Assembly (NCBI RefSeq): GCF_024198235.1
Contig: NZ_JAKCFB010000006.1
Span: 124,001-188,000, forward strand
DNA: 64,000 nt
Origin: Myxococcus dinghuensis
Lineage (GTDB): Bacteria; Myxococcota; Myxococcia; Myxococcales; Myxococcaceae
Reading direction: 5' to 3'
A model generated the notes under the pieces. It worked only from the letters and a program-made list of their open reading frames with translations. It did not search any database and was not told where the DNA came from. The position numbers were made by a program, and so were the translations under genes. Of the stretch, positions 46,909-55,918 are shown piece by piece. Numbering within the stretch: the stretch's first letter is position 1; each line of letters begins with the position of its first letter.

Positions 46909-47795
46909 GGGTCTCCATTCCTGACGCCCGCGCGAAGCACCACGGGCGCCAGCACCTCCTCGAACTGCGCGGTGGCGAGGACTCGCCGGGCAACCGTCAC
47001 CAGGGGCGGGCCAATCATGCTCCCACCCACCACCTGGATGCCTCCTTTTCCCTCACTCGCCTGCGCCAGCACCCGCCGCGCGTGGGCCACCATCTGCGAC
47101 GTGGGCCGCAGCGCCGTGTGGACCACCCGCACCTGGTCCGGGTGGATGACGATCTTCCCGGTGTAGCCCAGCGCGCAGACGCGGCGCGTCTCGTCCTCCA
47201 GCTCCGCCAGGTCCACCAGGTCGAAGAACGGCGAGTCGATGGCGTTCACCCCGGCGATGGCCGCGGCGATGGCGATGCGCGAGCGCGCATACAGCATCGA
47301 CTCCCAGGACAGCGGCACCCCCAACTGCGCGGACAGGTCCGCGGCGCCGAAGATGAGGCCCCGCAGCCGCGGCGTCGCCATGGCGATGGAGTCCACCGCC
47401 TCCACCCCGCGCGCCGTCTCGATGATGCCCAGCAGCGACAGCTCCGGGAAGCGCGCGCCGAGCAGCGCGTCGAGCTGCTGGAGCTCCGCCGGGGACTCCA
47501 CCTTCGGCAGCATCACCGCGTCCGGCCTCGCGTCCGACTCCAACAGGGCCAGCACGTCGCGCAGCCCCGCTTCGGTGCGCAGGCTGTTGATGCGCAGGCA
47601 CATGGGCCCCCGCATCCGGGAGCCCGACAGGTGGGCGATGGCCAACCGCCGCGCCTCGCTCTTGAGCGCCTGGGGGACACCGTCCTCCAGGTCCAGCAGT
47701 CCCAGGTCGGCCCCCACCTCCTCCGCCTTGTCGAAGCGCGTGGGGTCGAGCGCGGGGGTCACCAGGAACGTCCTGCACTGCAAGGGCATGGGCAT
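46905..47795 (-). CDS. CitE/HpcH-type acyl-CoA lyase
   Basis: 296-residue TIM-barrel lyase. LLDLEDGV (about 33-40) carries the acidic residues that position magnesium. RINS and GIIETARG with a conserved Glu follow, then FGAADLS. Family members cleave or form malyl-CoA, beta-methylmalyl-CoA, citramalyl-CoA or citryl-CoA. It lies three bases after the PLP enzyme gene and overlaps the MaoC gene, so it belongs to the NRPS operon; making a glyoxylate- or pyruvate-derived building block is possible. No citrate lyase subunits are present. Confidence 0.82.
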   Translation of the reverse strand: MPMPLQCRTFLVTPALDPTRFDKAEEVGADLGLLDLEDGVPQALKSEARRLAIAHLSGSRMRGPMCLRINSLRTEAGLRDVLALLESDARPDAVMLPKVESPAELQQLDALLGARFPELSLLGIIETARGVEAVDSIAMATPRLRGLIFGAADLSAQLGVPLSWESMLYARSRIAIAAAIAGVNAIDSPFFDLVDLAELEDETRRVCALGYTGKIVIHPDQVRVVHTALRPTSQMVAHARRVLAQASEGKGGIQVVGGSMIGPPLVTVARRVLATAQFEEVLAPVVLRAGVRNGDP

Positions 47796-47798
47796 GGC

Positions 47799-49013
47799 TC
47801 AGGTCCCGGGAACCGCCAGCTCGACGAGCGCGTCACACAGGCGCCGCAGGTCCTCCCGGCCGAGGTTGGAGCGGAGGATGATGCGCAGCCCCGCGCGTCC
47901 CTTGGGGACGATGGGGAAGAACACGGCCGAGGCATAGAACCCGCGCTCCATCAGTTGGCGCGAGCGCTCGACCGCCATGGACTCCGGCCCCACGTCGATG
48001 ACCTTGATGGGGAAGTCCTCGCCCACGGTCCGCGTGGAGACCCGCTCGTCGAAGTAGCGGACGTTCTCCCGCAACAACCGTTGCCGGTCGTGCAGCTCCT
48101 TCGTCCCGTGCAGGCGCGCGGACGCCAGGCTCGCGCCGATGGCGGGGATGGACAGGCTCTGGGACCAGCCCAGCGGCCCCGCGAAGCGCCCCACCAGGTC
48201 CGCGTGCTGGCCAGGGCCGAGCAGCACCGCGCCCCCCGCCGTCCCGAAGCCCTTGCCCAGCGACCCGATGATGATGGTCCGCTCGTTGAGGGCCGCGCCC
48301 ATCGACGCTCGCACGTACCCCTCCCCTGCCTCGCCGTAGAGGGAGAGGGAGTGGGAGTCGTCGAAGTAGAGGAACAGGCCGTACTTCTCCTGGAGCCGGA
48401 ACAGCTCCTGGACGATGGCCACCCCGCCCATGGAGTAGAAGCCGTCCGCGACATACGCCACGCGCGCGTGCTTCCGGCACAGGTCCTCCAGGAAGTCGAT
48501 GTCGTTGTGCGGCGCGGTGATGACGTGGGTCTCGTCCGCGCAGATGGGCTTGATGAGGTTCATCGAGAAGTGCGCGGACTTGTCGAAGACGAGGATGGGC
48601 TTCTGGCCGTCCGGCAGCAGGTGCCCCGACGCGATGAGCGGCAGGAGGCCCGCGCTGGCGGAGCTGGCGGAGTTGGTGACGATGGTCCGCGCGCGCCAGC
48701 GGCTGGACAGCTCCTCCTCCAGGTGGTCCAGGTCCGCCAGCCTCACCCGCAGCCGGGAGATGGACATGCACATCGTGCCCTCCCGGCGGAGCACGTCGAT
48801 GGCCCCCTGGATGACGTCGGGATGGGAGTCCAGGCCCAGGTACGAGCAGGAGCAGGTGTTGATGAACTCACGACCATCCGACAGCGCGAGCGTCCCCTGT
48901 CGCGTGTTGTGGACCGACAGGTCCAGCAACCCCGCCTCCTTCGCCGCGGCGAAGGAGGGATTGCCCAGCCCGACCATCGACTCCGTGTTCCGATAGCGAT
49001 TCTTGAGCTCCAT
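47799..49013 (-). CDS. Alpha-oxoamine synthase-like PLP enzyme (AONS/KBL family)
   Basis: 404 residues, fold type I PLP enzyme. The lysine for PLP is Lys254 in GSLGKGFG, the Asp/His pair is in FDDSHSLSLYG (about 217-227), and His148 in DKSAHFSM would stack on PLP. The N-terminus INTCSCSYLGL is family-like. Known members condense an acyl thioester with glycine, alanine or serine to give an alpha-amino ketone. Here it lies 6 bases after the NRPS gene, so the acyl thioester might be carried by the NRPS. No biotin genes are around, which argues against KAPA synthase. Confidence 0.85.
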   Translation of the reverse strand: MELKNRYRNTESMVGLGNPSFAAAKEAGLLDLSVHNTRQGTLALSDGREFINTCSCSYLGLDSHPDVIQGAIDVLRREGTMCMSISRLRVRLADLDHLEEELSSRWRARTIVTNSASSASAGLLPLIASGHLLPDGQKPILVFDKSAHFSMNLIKPICADETHVITAPHNDIDFLEDLCRKHARVAYVADGFYSMGGVAIVQELFRLQEKYGLFLYFDDSHSLSLYGEAGEGYVRASMGAALNERTIIIGSLGKGFGTAGGAVLLGPGQHADLVGRFAGPLGWSQSLSIPAIGASLASARLHGTKELHDRQRLLRENVRYFDERVSTRTVGEDFPIKVIDVGPESMAVERSRQLMERGFYASAVFFPIVPKGRAGLRIILRSNLGREDLRRLCDALVELAVPGT

Positions 49014-49019
49014 GCCGCA

Positions 49020-52000
49020 TCACCCCCGCTTTCCCGCATCCAGAAGACTCGCGCCCGGGCCCATCGCCAGCTCCGGGTCCACCAGCCCCTGGTCGATCAA
49101 CTCCAGGAAGGCGGACAACATGCGCGCGGGCGTGGCCGGCTCGAACAGGTCGGTGCTGAACTCCAGCAGCCCCTCGAACCCGTCCTGCGTCTCCTGGAGC
49201 GACAGGGTCAGGTCGTAGATGGACGCGCCGCGATCCGCGGGCAGCCGCGTCTGCGTCAGCCCCGGCATCTCCAGCGGGCCCAACGGGGCGTTCTGCAGGA
49301 CGAACATCACCTGGAACACGGGGGCCCGGTCCACGGGCCGGTTCGGGCACACCGCGTCCACCACCTTGTCGATGGGGACCTCCTGGTGGGCGTACGCGCC
49401 CAACGTGACGTCCCGCACGCGGCCGAGGAGCTGGCGCAGGCTGGGGTTGCCTCGCAGGTCCACGCGCAGCGCCACCGTGTTGACGAACAGGCCGATCAAC
49501 GCCTCCAGCTCCGGGAAGGCGCGGTTGGCGATGGGCGACCCGATGAGCAGCTCCTCCTGGTCCGCCCGTCGGCAGACCATCGCGCCGAAGAGGGCCAGGA
49601 GCGCCATGAAGGGCGTGACGCGCTCGCGGTGGCAGAGGTCGTTGAGCGCGGCGCTGCGCTCGCGGCCCAGCGCCACCGGAATCCAGGTGCCGTTGAACGT
49701 CCGCGTCGGAGGCCGCGGCTTGTCGGTGGGCAGCGACACGGTCATCGGCGCGTCCGCGAGCGCGTCGCGCCAGTAGCGCATCCGCGACTCCAGCTCCGGC
49801 CCGGTCAACCAGGCGCGCTGCCAGGCCGCGTAGTCGGGGTACTGGATCTCCAGGGGTGGCAGGGCCGGACGCTCGCCCCGGGAGAGCGCCGCGTAGAGCG
49901 CGGAGACCTCCCGGGAGATGACCCCCTCGGACCAGCCGTCGGAGAGGATGTGGTGCTTGGCGAGGATGAGCAGGAACTCGTCGTCCGCCAGTCTGAGCAG
50001 CTCGCCTCGCACCAGGGGGCCCTGGGTCAGGTCGAACGGTTGACGGGAGTGGTGGGCGATGCGCCGCGCGATGACGTCCTCCACGTCGGCCTGTCCCCGC
50101 AGGTCGTGAATGGGCAGCAGCCCCCGGGGCGGGACGGAGACCTTCTGCACCGGCCGGCCGTCCTCCTCCCCGAAGGTGGTCCGCAGCGCCTCGTGCCGCT
50201 CCATCAGCGCCTCGATGGCGGCCACGAACGCCTCCGCGTCCAAGGGCCCCTCCAGCCGGTGGGCGATGGGCTGGCTGTACGCGGTGGACGTGGGGTTGGC
50301 CTTGAACATCCGCCACAGCCGCTCCTGCGAATACGACAGCGGCGCCGTGACACCCGCGGAGAGGCGGACCAGGGGCGGCATCGAGGTGGGCGGATCACGC
50401 GGCGCCGCCTCGATGCGCTGGGCCAGCTCCGCCACGGTGGCCCCCTCGAAGAGGACCCGCAGGGGCAGCTCCACCCCCAGCACGCCGCGCACGCGGGACA
50501 TCAACTTCGTGGCGAGCAACGAGTGGCCGCCCAGCACGAAGAAGTCGTCATGGATGCCGACCCGGGGCACCTGGAGCACCTCGGCCACCAGCAGCGCGAG
50601 GCGGTCCTCCAGGGGGGTCCGGGGACGGGCCTCCCCCGCCAGGTCGAGGCCCTCTCGTGTCAGGTCCGGCCGAGGCAACGCGCCGCGGTCCAGCTTGCCA
50701 TTCGCGGTGAGCGGCAGCGCCGGCAGCACCACGTAGGCGGTGGGGACCATGTACTCCGGCAGCCGCTCACGCAGGAAGGCACGCAGCGCGACCGGGGTCG
50801 GAGACGGGCCCACCGCCGGGACGACGTAGGCCACCAGCGCCTTGCCGCCAGGCATGTCCTCGCGCGCCACCACCGCCACCTCGCGCACCGCCGGGCTCCG
50901 GGAGAGCTGGACCTCCACCTCGCCCGGCTCGATGCGGTAGCCGCGCACCTTCACCTGGGCGTCGCGCCGCCCCAGGAACTGGAGTCGCCCGTCCGCCCGC
51001 CACCGCGCCAGGTCGCCGGAGCGGTACATCCGCGCGCCGCGCGCGCCGCTGAACGGATCCGGCAGGAAGCTCTCCGCGGTGAGGTCCGGCCGCCGCAGGT
51101 AGCCCCAGGCCAGGCCCTCCCCGGCGATGTACACCTCCCCCGGCACGCCGATGGGCACCGGGCGCAGGCCCGCGTCCAGGACGTACACGCGCGTGTTCGC
51201 GATGGGCCCTCCGATGGAGACCGAGGCCCCCACCGCCTCCTCCCGGGTGACGACCTCGCAGCAGGTGAACGTCGTGCCCTCGGTGGGGCCGTAGCCGTTC
51301 ACCAGCCGGCCCGCGCGGCGGACGTGCTCCCGCACCCGGCCCGGAGGCAGCACGTCACCCCCCGCGAGCACCTGCCTCACCCGCGACATCGGCTCGGGCT
51401 GCGAGGCCACCATCTGCTCGAACAACGCGGACGTCAGCCACAACGTCGTGACGCCGTGCGCGTCCAACAAGCGCCCCAGCTCCTCGAGCGACAAGGCCTG
51501 CGGGGGCGCCACCACCAGCCGCCCGCCATGCAGCAGGCAGCCCCACAGCTCGAAGGTGGACGCGTCGAAGGACAGCGGCGCCAGTTGGAGGAAGACCTCG
51601 TCGGGGCCCAGCCGCGCGAAGCGCGACCCCATCACCAGTCGACTCACGGCGCGGTGCGGGACACAGACCCCCTTGGGACGTCCGGTGCTCCCCGACGTGT
51701 ACATCACATAGGCCAGGTGCAGGCCGTGGACGGAGACATGCGGGGCCACCTCCGGCGACCGGTCGATGGCCGCCTGCTCCTGGTCCACCATGATGACCGG
51801 GGGCCCCGAGGCGGGGAGCTGCGCGTCCGTGTCCTCGTGCGCGAGCACGAGCGTCGCGGCCGTATCCTCCAGCATGAAGGCGAGCCGCTCGCAGGGCGCC
51901 GCCGGGTCCAACGGCACATAGGCCGCGCCGGTCTTGAGCACGGCCAGCACCGCGACGACCATGTCCACCGACCGCCGCAGGCAGAGCGCGACGCGGTCCC

Positions 52001-53918
52001 CCGCCCGGACGCCGCGCGACAGCAGGTACCACGCGAGCCGGTTGGCGCGCCGCTCCAGGGCGCCGTAGGTGAGCACCGCCTCCCCCGCCACGAGCGCCAC
52101 CGCGTCCGGAGCGCGCCGGGCCCGCGCGTCGAAGAGACCGTGGAGGCTCGCGTCTCGCGGATAGGGCACCTCCGTCGCGTTCCACTCGCGGAGCACCTGC
52201 CGCCGCTCCACCTCCGACATCAGCGACAGCTCCGACAGCCGCAGGTGGGGCTGTTGGACGGCCCCCTCCAGCAGCCCGTACAGGTGGTCCATCCACCGCC
52301 GAGCGGTCTCCGAGGAGAACAGGTCCGTGCGGTACTCGAGCTGCCCCGACAGCCCGTGGGCGTGCTCGAACAGGGACAGGGTGAAGTCGAACTTGGAGGA
52401 GCCGCTGTGCACGTCCACCGGCGAGAACGCGAGGCCCTGCGTGGCGAGCCTCCCCATGGGCGTGTTGAGGAGCACCAGCGCCACCTGGAAGAACGGGGTC
52501 TGCCCCGGCCTGCGCTCCGGGCGCAGCGCCTCCACCAACCGCTCGAAGGGCACCTCCTGGTGGGAGAACGCACCCAACGCCGTCTCCCGCGCGCGCCCCA
52601 ACAGGTCGAGGAACGACGGGTCGCCGTCCAGCTTCGTCCGCAGCACCAGGGTGTTCACGAAGAAGCCGATGAGCTCCTCCGTCTGGACCTGCTGCCGCCC
52701 CGCCACGGGCACGCCCACGGCCACGTCGTCCTGGCCGCAGTAGCGCGACAGGAGCGCCTGGAACCCCGCGAGCAACCCCATGAAGAGCGTGGCGCCCTGC
52801 GCCCGGCACAGCGTCCGCAACGCGCGCACGAGCGGCGCCGGCAGCTCCACCGGGAGGACCGCGCCGGGGCACGACGAGTCCGTCAACCGGGGCCCATCCG
52901 TCGGCAGCTCCAGCGCGGGAGGCATCCCGTCCAGGCAGCGCCGCCACCACGCCAGCTCACGCTCGAGCACCTCGCCCCGCAGGCGGCCACGCTGCCACTC
53001 GGCGTGGTCCGCGTACTGGTACGTGAGCTCCGGCAGCCCGGGCGGTCGCTCCGCGCTGAACGCCTCGTACAGCGCCACGACCTCGCGCACGAGCACCCCG
53101 AGCGACCAGGCGTCGGAGACGATGTGGTGCATCACCACCACGAGCAGGTGCTCCCGCTCCCCCAGCCGCAGCAGGCGCGTGCGCAGCAGCGGGCCTCGCG
53201 TCAGGTCGAAGGGGACGCGCGCCGACTCCCGGGCGATGCGCAGCGCGCGGGCCTCCCGCTCGAACTCCGGCAGCGACCGCAGGTCCTCCAGTTCGAGGAC
53301 GGGCGCCAGCTCCCCGGGAGACGCGATGACCTGGCGAGGGGTGCCCGCGCGCGCATGGAAGGTGGTGCGCAGCGACTCGTGCCGGCGCACCACCTCCGCG
53401 AACGCACGCTCCAGCGCCGCCACGTCCAGCACGCCCTCCAGCCGCTGCGCCACCGGCATGTTGTAGAGCGGACTGCCCGGCAGGTACTGGTCCATGAACC
53501 ACAGGCGCCGCTGCGCGAACGACAGCTCCGCCAGCCGCGCGCACGCCGGGAACGGCTCCAGCTCCGCCTCCTCCCCGTCCAACCTCGTGGGTGGGGCCAC
53601 CGGGAGGACCTCGTCCTCCACCGGACGATGCGACGTGAGGGAGTCGATGCGCCGCGCCAGCCCCTCCACCGTCGGCAGGTCGAACAGCTCCTGCAGCGAC
53701 AGCTCCGCCCGCAGCACGGAGTGGATGCGCGACACCACCTGCGTGGCCAGCAGCGAGTGGCCCCCCAGGTCGAAGAAACTGTCGAACACGCCGACCCTCG
53801 GCAGCTCGAGCACCTCGCGCCAGATGCGAGCGACGGCGCGCTCGGTCTCCGTGCGGGGCTCCATGGCATGTGTGGCGCTGCGCTCTTCGAGGCGGTCGGT
53901 GGAGCGTGGCTGGGTCAT
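49020..53918 (-). CDS. Nonribosomal peptide synthetase (PCP-C-A-PCP-C)
   Basis: 1632 residues. Order: PCP (about 20-95; phosphopantetheine Ser55 in LGGHSLL), C1 (130-565; HHIVSDA at 264-270), A (590-1085; YTSGSTGRPKG core at 740-750, A10 lysine at 1075), PCP2 (1100-1170; Ser1133) and C2 (1190-end; HHILSDG at 1322-1328). The A-domain pocket reads D785, A786, F789, W827, L851, G853, G875, T883, F884, K1075, i.e. DAFWLGGTFK, a valine-type code. There is no loading A domain before PCP1 and no thioesterase or reductase at the end. Start at ATG 53918; MEPRTE at 53864 is an alternative. Head of a five-gene operon; product unknown to me. Confidence 0.88.
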   Translation of the reverse strand: MTQPRSTDRLEERSATHAMEPRTETERAVARIWREVLELPRVGVFDSFFDLGGHSLLATQVVSRIHSVLRAELSLQELFDLPTVEGLARRIDSLTSHRPVEDEVLPVAPPTRLDGEEAELEPFPACARLAELSFAQRRLWFMDQYLPGSPLYNMPVAQRLEGVLDVAALERAFAEVVRRHESLRTTFHARAGTPRQVIASPGELAPVLELEDLRSLPEFEREARALRIARESARVPFDLTRGPLLRTRLLRLGEREHLLVVVMHHIVSDAWSLGVLVREVVALYEAFSAERPPGLPELTYQYADHAEWQRGRLRGEVLERELAWWRRCLDGMPPALELPTDGPRLTDSSCPGAVLPVELPAPLVRALRTLCRAQGATLFMGLLAGFQALLSRYCGQDDVAVGVPVAGRQQVQTEELIGFFVNTLVLRTKLDGDPSFLDLLGRARETALGAFSHQEVPFERLVEALRPERRPGQTPFFQVALVLLNTPMGRLATQGLAFSPVDVHSGSSKFDFTLSLFEHAHGLSGQLEYRTDLFSSETARRWMDHLYGLLEGAVQQPHLRLSELSLMSEVERRQVLREWNATEVPYPRDASLHGLFDARARRAPDAVALVAGEAVLTYGALERRANRLAWYLLSRGVRAGDRVALCLRRSVDMVVAVLAVLKTGAAYVPLDPAAPCERLAFMLEDTAATLVLAHEDTDAQLPASGPPVIMVDQEQAAIDRSPEVAPHVSVHGLHLAYVMYTSGSTGRPKGVCVPHRAVSRLVMGSRFARLGPDEVFLQLAPLSFDASTFELWGCLLHGGRLVVAPPQALSLEELGRLLDAHGVTTLWLTSALFEQMVASQPEPMSRVRQVLAGGDVLPPGRVREHVRRAGRLVNGYGPTEGTTFTCCEVVTREEAVGASVSIGGPIANTRVYVLDAGLRPVPIGVPGEVYIAGEGLAWGYLRRPDLTAESFLPDPFSGARGARMYRSGDLARWRADGRLQFLGRRDAQVKVRGYRIEPGEVEVQLSRSPAVREVAVVAREDMPGGKALVAYVVPAVGPSPTPVALRAFLRERLPEYMVPTAYVVLPALPLTANGKLDRGALPRPDLTREGLDLAGEARPRTPLEDRLALLVAEVLQVPRVGIHDDFFVLGGHSLLATKLMSRVRGVLGVELPLRVLFEGATVAELAQRIEAAPRDPPTSMPPLVRLSAGVTAPLSYSQERLWRMFKANPTSTAYSQPIAHRLEGPLDAEAFVAAIEALMERHEALRTTFGEEDGRPVQKVSVPPRGLLPIHDLRGQADVEDVIARRIAHHSRQPFDLTQGPLVRGELLRLADDEFLLILAKHHILSDGWSEGVISREVSALYAALSRGERPALPPLEIQYPDYAAWQRAWLTGPELESRMRYWRDALADAPMTVSLPTDKPRPPTRTFNGTWIPVALGRERSAALNDLCHRERVTPFMALLALFGAMVCRRADQEELLIGSPIANRAFPELEALIGLFVNTVALRVDLRGNPSLRQLLGRVRDVTLGAYAHQEVPIDKVVDAVCPNRPVDRAPVFQVMFVLQNAPLGPLEMPGLTQTRLPADRGASIYDLTLSLQETQDGFEGLLEFSTDLFEPATPARMLSAFLELIDQGLVDPELAMGPGASLLDAGKRG

Positions 53919-54106
53919 GGGCGGGGAACCTGGGAGGGGGCAATCCAGGTAAACAGGTCTTACCGAAAAAACCCGTCCAATTGAACGACATGACCCATCA
54001 AGGATGAGCGGTTCACATTTGGAGGGTGGATGTGACCCGGGCCCATACCGCTCCGCGCCAACGCCGTGCGAAAAAGTCGGTTGGGATTGTCGTATACTGT
54101 CCTGTT

Positions 54107-54967
54107 TCAGCCCGCGATGAGGGCCATGGTCCGGTTCATCCGGCTCAACCCCAGGCGCACGAGCGCGCGCCGGAAGTCCGCCTGGGCCCAGAAGAACTTC
54201 CGGAAGACGTCGCGCTCCAATCGCAGCAACGTGCAAGGTGTTGCGGCCCGCACCGTGGCGGTGGCAACGCGGCCCCGCAGCAGCGACACCTCACCGAAGA
54301 TGGCCCCCTCCTCCATGTCTGGATAAGGCGTGGTGTGCCCGTCCAGGTGTGTATGGAATACGGAGCAGCGCCCGCGCAGGAGGATGTACAGGGCGGTGCC
54401 CGGGCTGCCGCGGGCCAGCAGCGTCTCCCCCGCGGAGACGGAGCACGGCACCAGGGCGCTCCCCAGTTGGAGCCACAGGTCCGGGGAGAGGGTCGCCAGC
54501 AGCGGGCTGCTGCGCACCGCGTCGGCGAGGAAGCGCTCGCGGCAGCGCATCGCGACGACAGGGCCCTCGAGCCCGTGGCGCGCGCCCGCCATGGCCAGGC
54601 CGCTGTGCGACAGCTCCCGCAGCACGGTGCGCCCCAGGGTGACCACCGTCGCCGTGCGGGGACAATCCGTCATCAACGTCATCTCACCGAAGAACTCCCC
54701 GGCGGACAGCTGGGCCACGGTCCGCGGCGCGCCCACGCCGCGCTCCCGCACCACCGCCACGCTGCCCTCCACGATGACGAACATCGACGCGCCCGCGTCC
54801 CCCTCCCGCACCACCATGTGCCCCGGCGGCAGGAAGCGCGTCCACACCGGCAGCGGCGCCCCGCCCACCTCCGCCCCGGACAGCACCGTGGCGGAGGCCG
54901 TCCCCCCTTGGGTCGCCCGCACGCCCGGAACGGACGGGGTCCATGGATTGAGAGCCAGACGCGACAT
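54107..54967 (-). CDS. Protein with two cyclic-nucleotide-binding domains, no DNA-binding domain
   Basis: 286 residues. Two cNMP-binding beta-rolls in tandem: the first has GEFFGEMTLMTDCPRTATV (about residues 88-107) and the second GAIFGEVSLLRGRVATATV (about 217-235). Each has the phosphate-binding GE...R/T pattern, although the usual Arg of the cassette is altered in the second. There is no helix-turn-helix and no effector domain. It could be a regulatory subunit or partner to the CRP-type protein 105 bases upstream. It precedes the NRPS gene on the same strand (188 bases). GGGAGG before ATG 54967 supports the start. Confidence 0.75.
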   Translation of the reverse strand: MSRLALNPWTPSVPGVRATQGGTASATVLSGAEVGGAPLPVWTRFLPPGHMVVREGDAGASMFVIVEGSVAVVRERGVGAPRTVAQLSAGEFFGEMTLMTDCPRTATVVTLGRTVLRELSHSGLAMAGARHGLEGPVVAMRCRERFLADAVRSSPLLATLSPDLWLQLGSALVPCSVSAGETLLARGSPGTALYILLRGRCSVFHTHLDGHTTPYPDMEEGAIFGEVSLLRGRVATATVRAATPCTLLRLERDVFRKFFWAQADFRRALVRLGLSRMNRTMALIAG

Positions 54968-55072
54968 CGGATGCCTCCCCAGCGGAGCAGGATTTCCAAG
55001 ACAACTTAGAACTCACGCCGGCCGCGCGCAGTGAAGCGCTTCACACCTCGCGAATCACGACGCTCCACACGC

Positions 55073-55741
55073 TCATTCCAGCTGCTCCGGACGCACCAGG
55101 GTGATGCGGCCGCCCTCGTACGCCAGCAACCCCTCGCGGACGAAGAACCGCATCCACTTGTTGGCACTCTCCCGCGTGAGACCACAAAGACTGGCGATCT
55201 CCGTCTGGGTGAACCGCTGTGCGATGACGACGCCATCCGAAGCCCGCTGCCCCTGGTGCCGGGCGAGCTCCAGCAGCACGCGCACCAGCCGCTCGCGCGC
55301 GTCCAGGAAGTGCGTGTCGTGCACCAGCCGCGTCACGTGGCGGACCATCCGGCTCAACGTGGCCAGCAGCCCCAGCGCGAGCTGCGGGCGGGTGTCGAGG
55401 AAGCGCTGGAAGTCCTCGCGCTGGAGACTCAACAACTCCGTGTCCTCGCGCGCCACCGCGTCCGTCGACCGCGGCTCTCCATCCAACAGCGCCAGCTCCC
55501 CGAAGAAGTCCCCCCGCGACAGGAGCGCGAGGATGACCTCCTTGCCCTCGTGCGAGGACAACCGGATGGCCACCTCGCCCTGCTGGATGATGTAGAGCGA
55601 GCGCCCCACGTCTCCCTGGTGGAAGACCACGTCTCCCTTCGCGAACCGCCGCACCCGCAGCAGCGACGACAGGCTTTCGAGCGCGCTCGCATCGAGCCTC
55701 TCGAAGATGGAGACCTCCGACAGGAGCCGAACGTGCGACAT
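55073..55741 (-). CDS. Crp/Fnr-family transcriptional regulator
   Basis: 222 residues. The cNMP-binding domain has GDFFGELALLDGEPRSTDA around residue 80. A C-terminal winged helix with FTQTEIASLCGLTRESANKWMRFF is a typical Crp/Fnr recognition module. No Cys cluster as in Fnr. ATG 55741 has a GGGGAGAT site. Divergent from mxcC across a 258-base region that holds the Fur box, so it may respond to the same promoter zone; control of the myxochelin or NRPS genes is only inferred from position. The upstream open frame is a shadow. Confidence 0.86.
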   Translation of the reverse strand: MSHVRLLSEVSIFERLDASALESLSSLLRVRRFAKGDVVFHQGDVGRSLYIIQQGEVAIRLSSHEGKEVILALLSRGDFFGELALLDGEPRSTDAVAREDTELLSLQREDFQRFLDTRPQLALGLLATLSRMVRHVTRLVHDTHFLDARERLVRVLLELARHQGQRASDGVVIAQRFTQTEIASLCGLTRESANKWMRFFVREGLLAYEGGRITLVRPEQLE

Positions 55742-55918
55742 GACATCTCCCCCCGGCCCCCGCCTTCCGCCAGGCAACAAGCGGGGACCCGCTGTCATCA
55801 AAACGCACTCGGGGGCAACCTTGCACGTCCCCCTCGGGAAGATGTCGTTCCCCAGACTTCGAAAGATTTCCCGGTCTTGACACCCTCCGTCATGCATGGC
55901 ACTTAATCGCCAAAAATC

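Noticed and set aside
47082-53984. A 2300-codon open frame on the plus strand
   Set aside because: It lies antisense to the NRPS, PLP enzyme and lyase genes and is Arg/His/Gln/Val-rich without domains; a by-product of high-GC codon use.
55893-55910. Sigma-54-like TGGCAC...CGC element before mxcC
   Set aside because: The GG to GC distance is one base short of the required spacing, and a Fur box explains the regulation.
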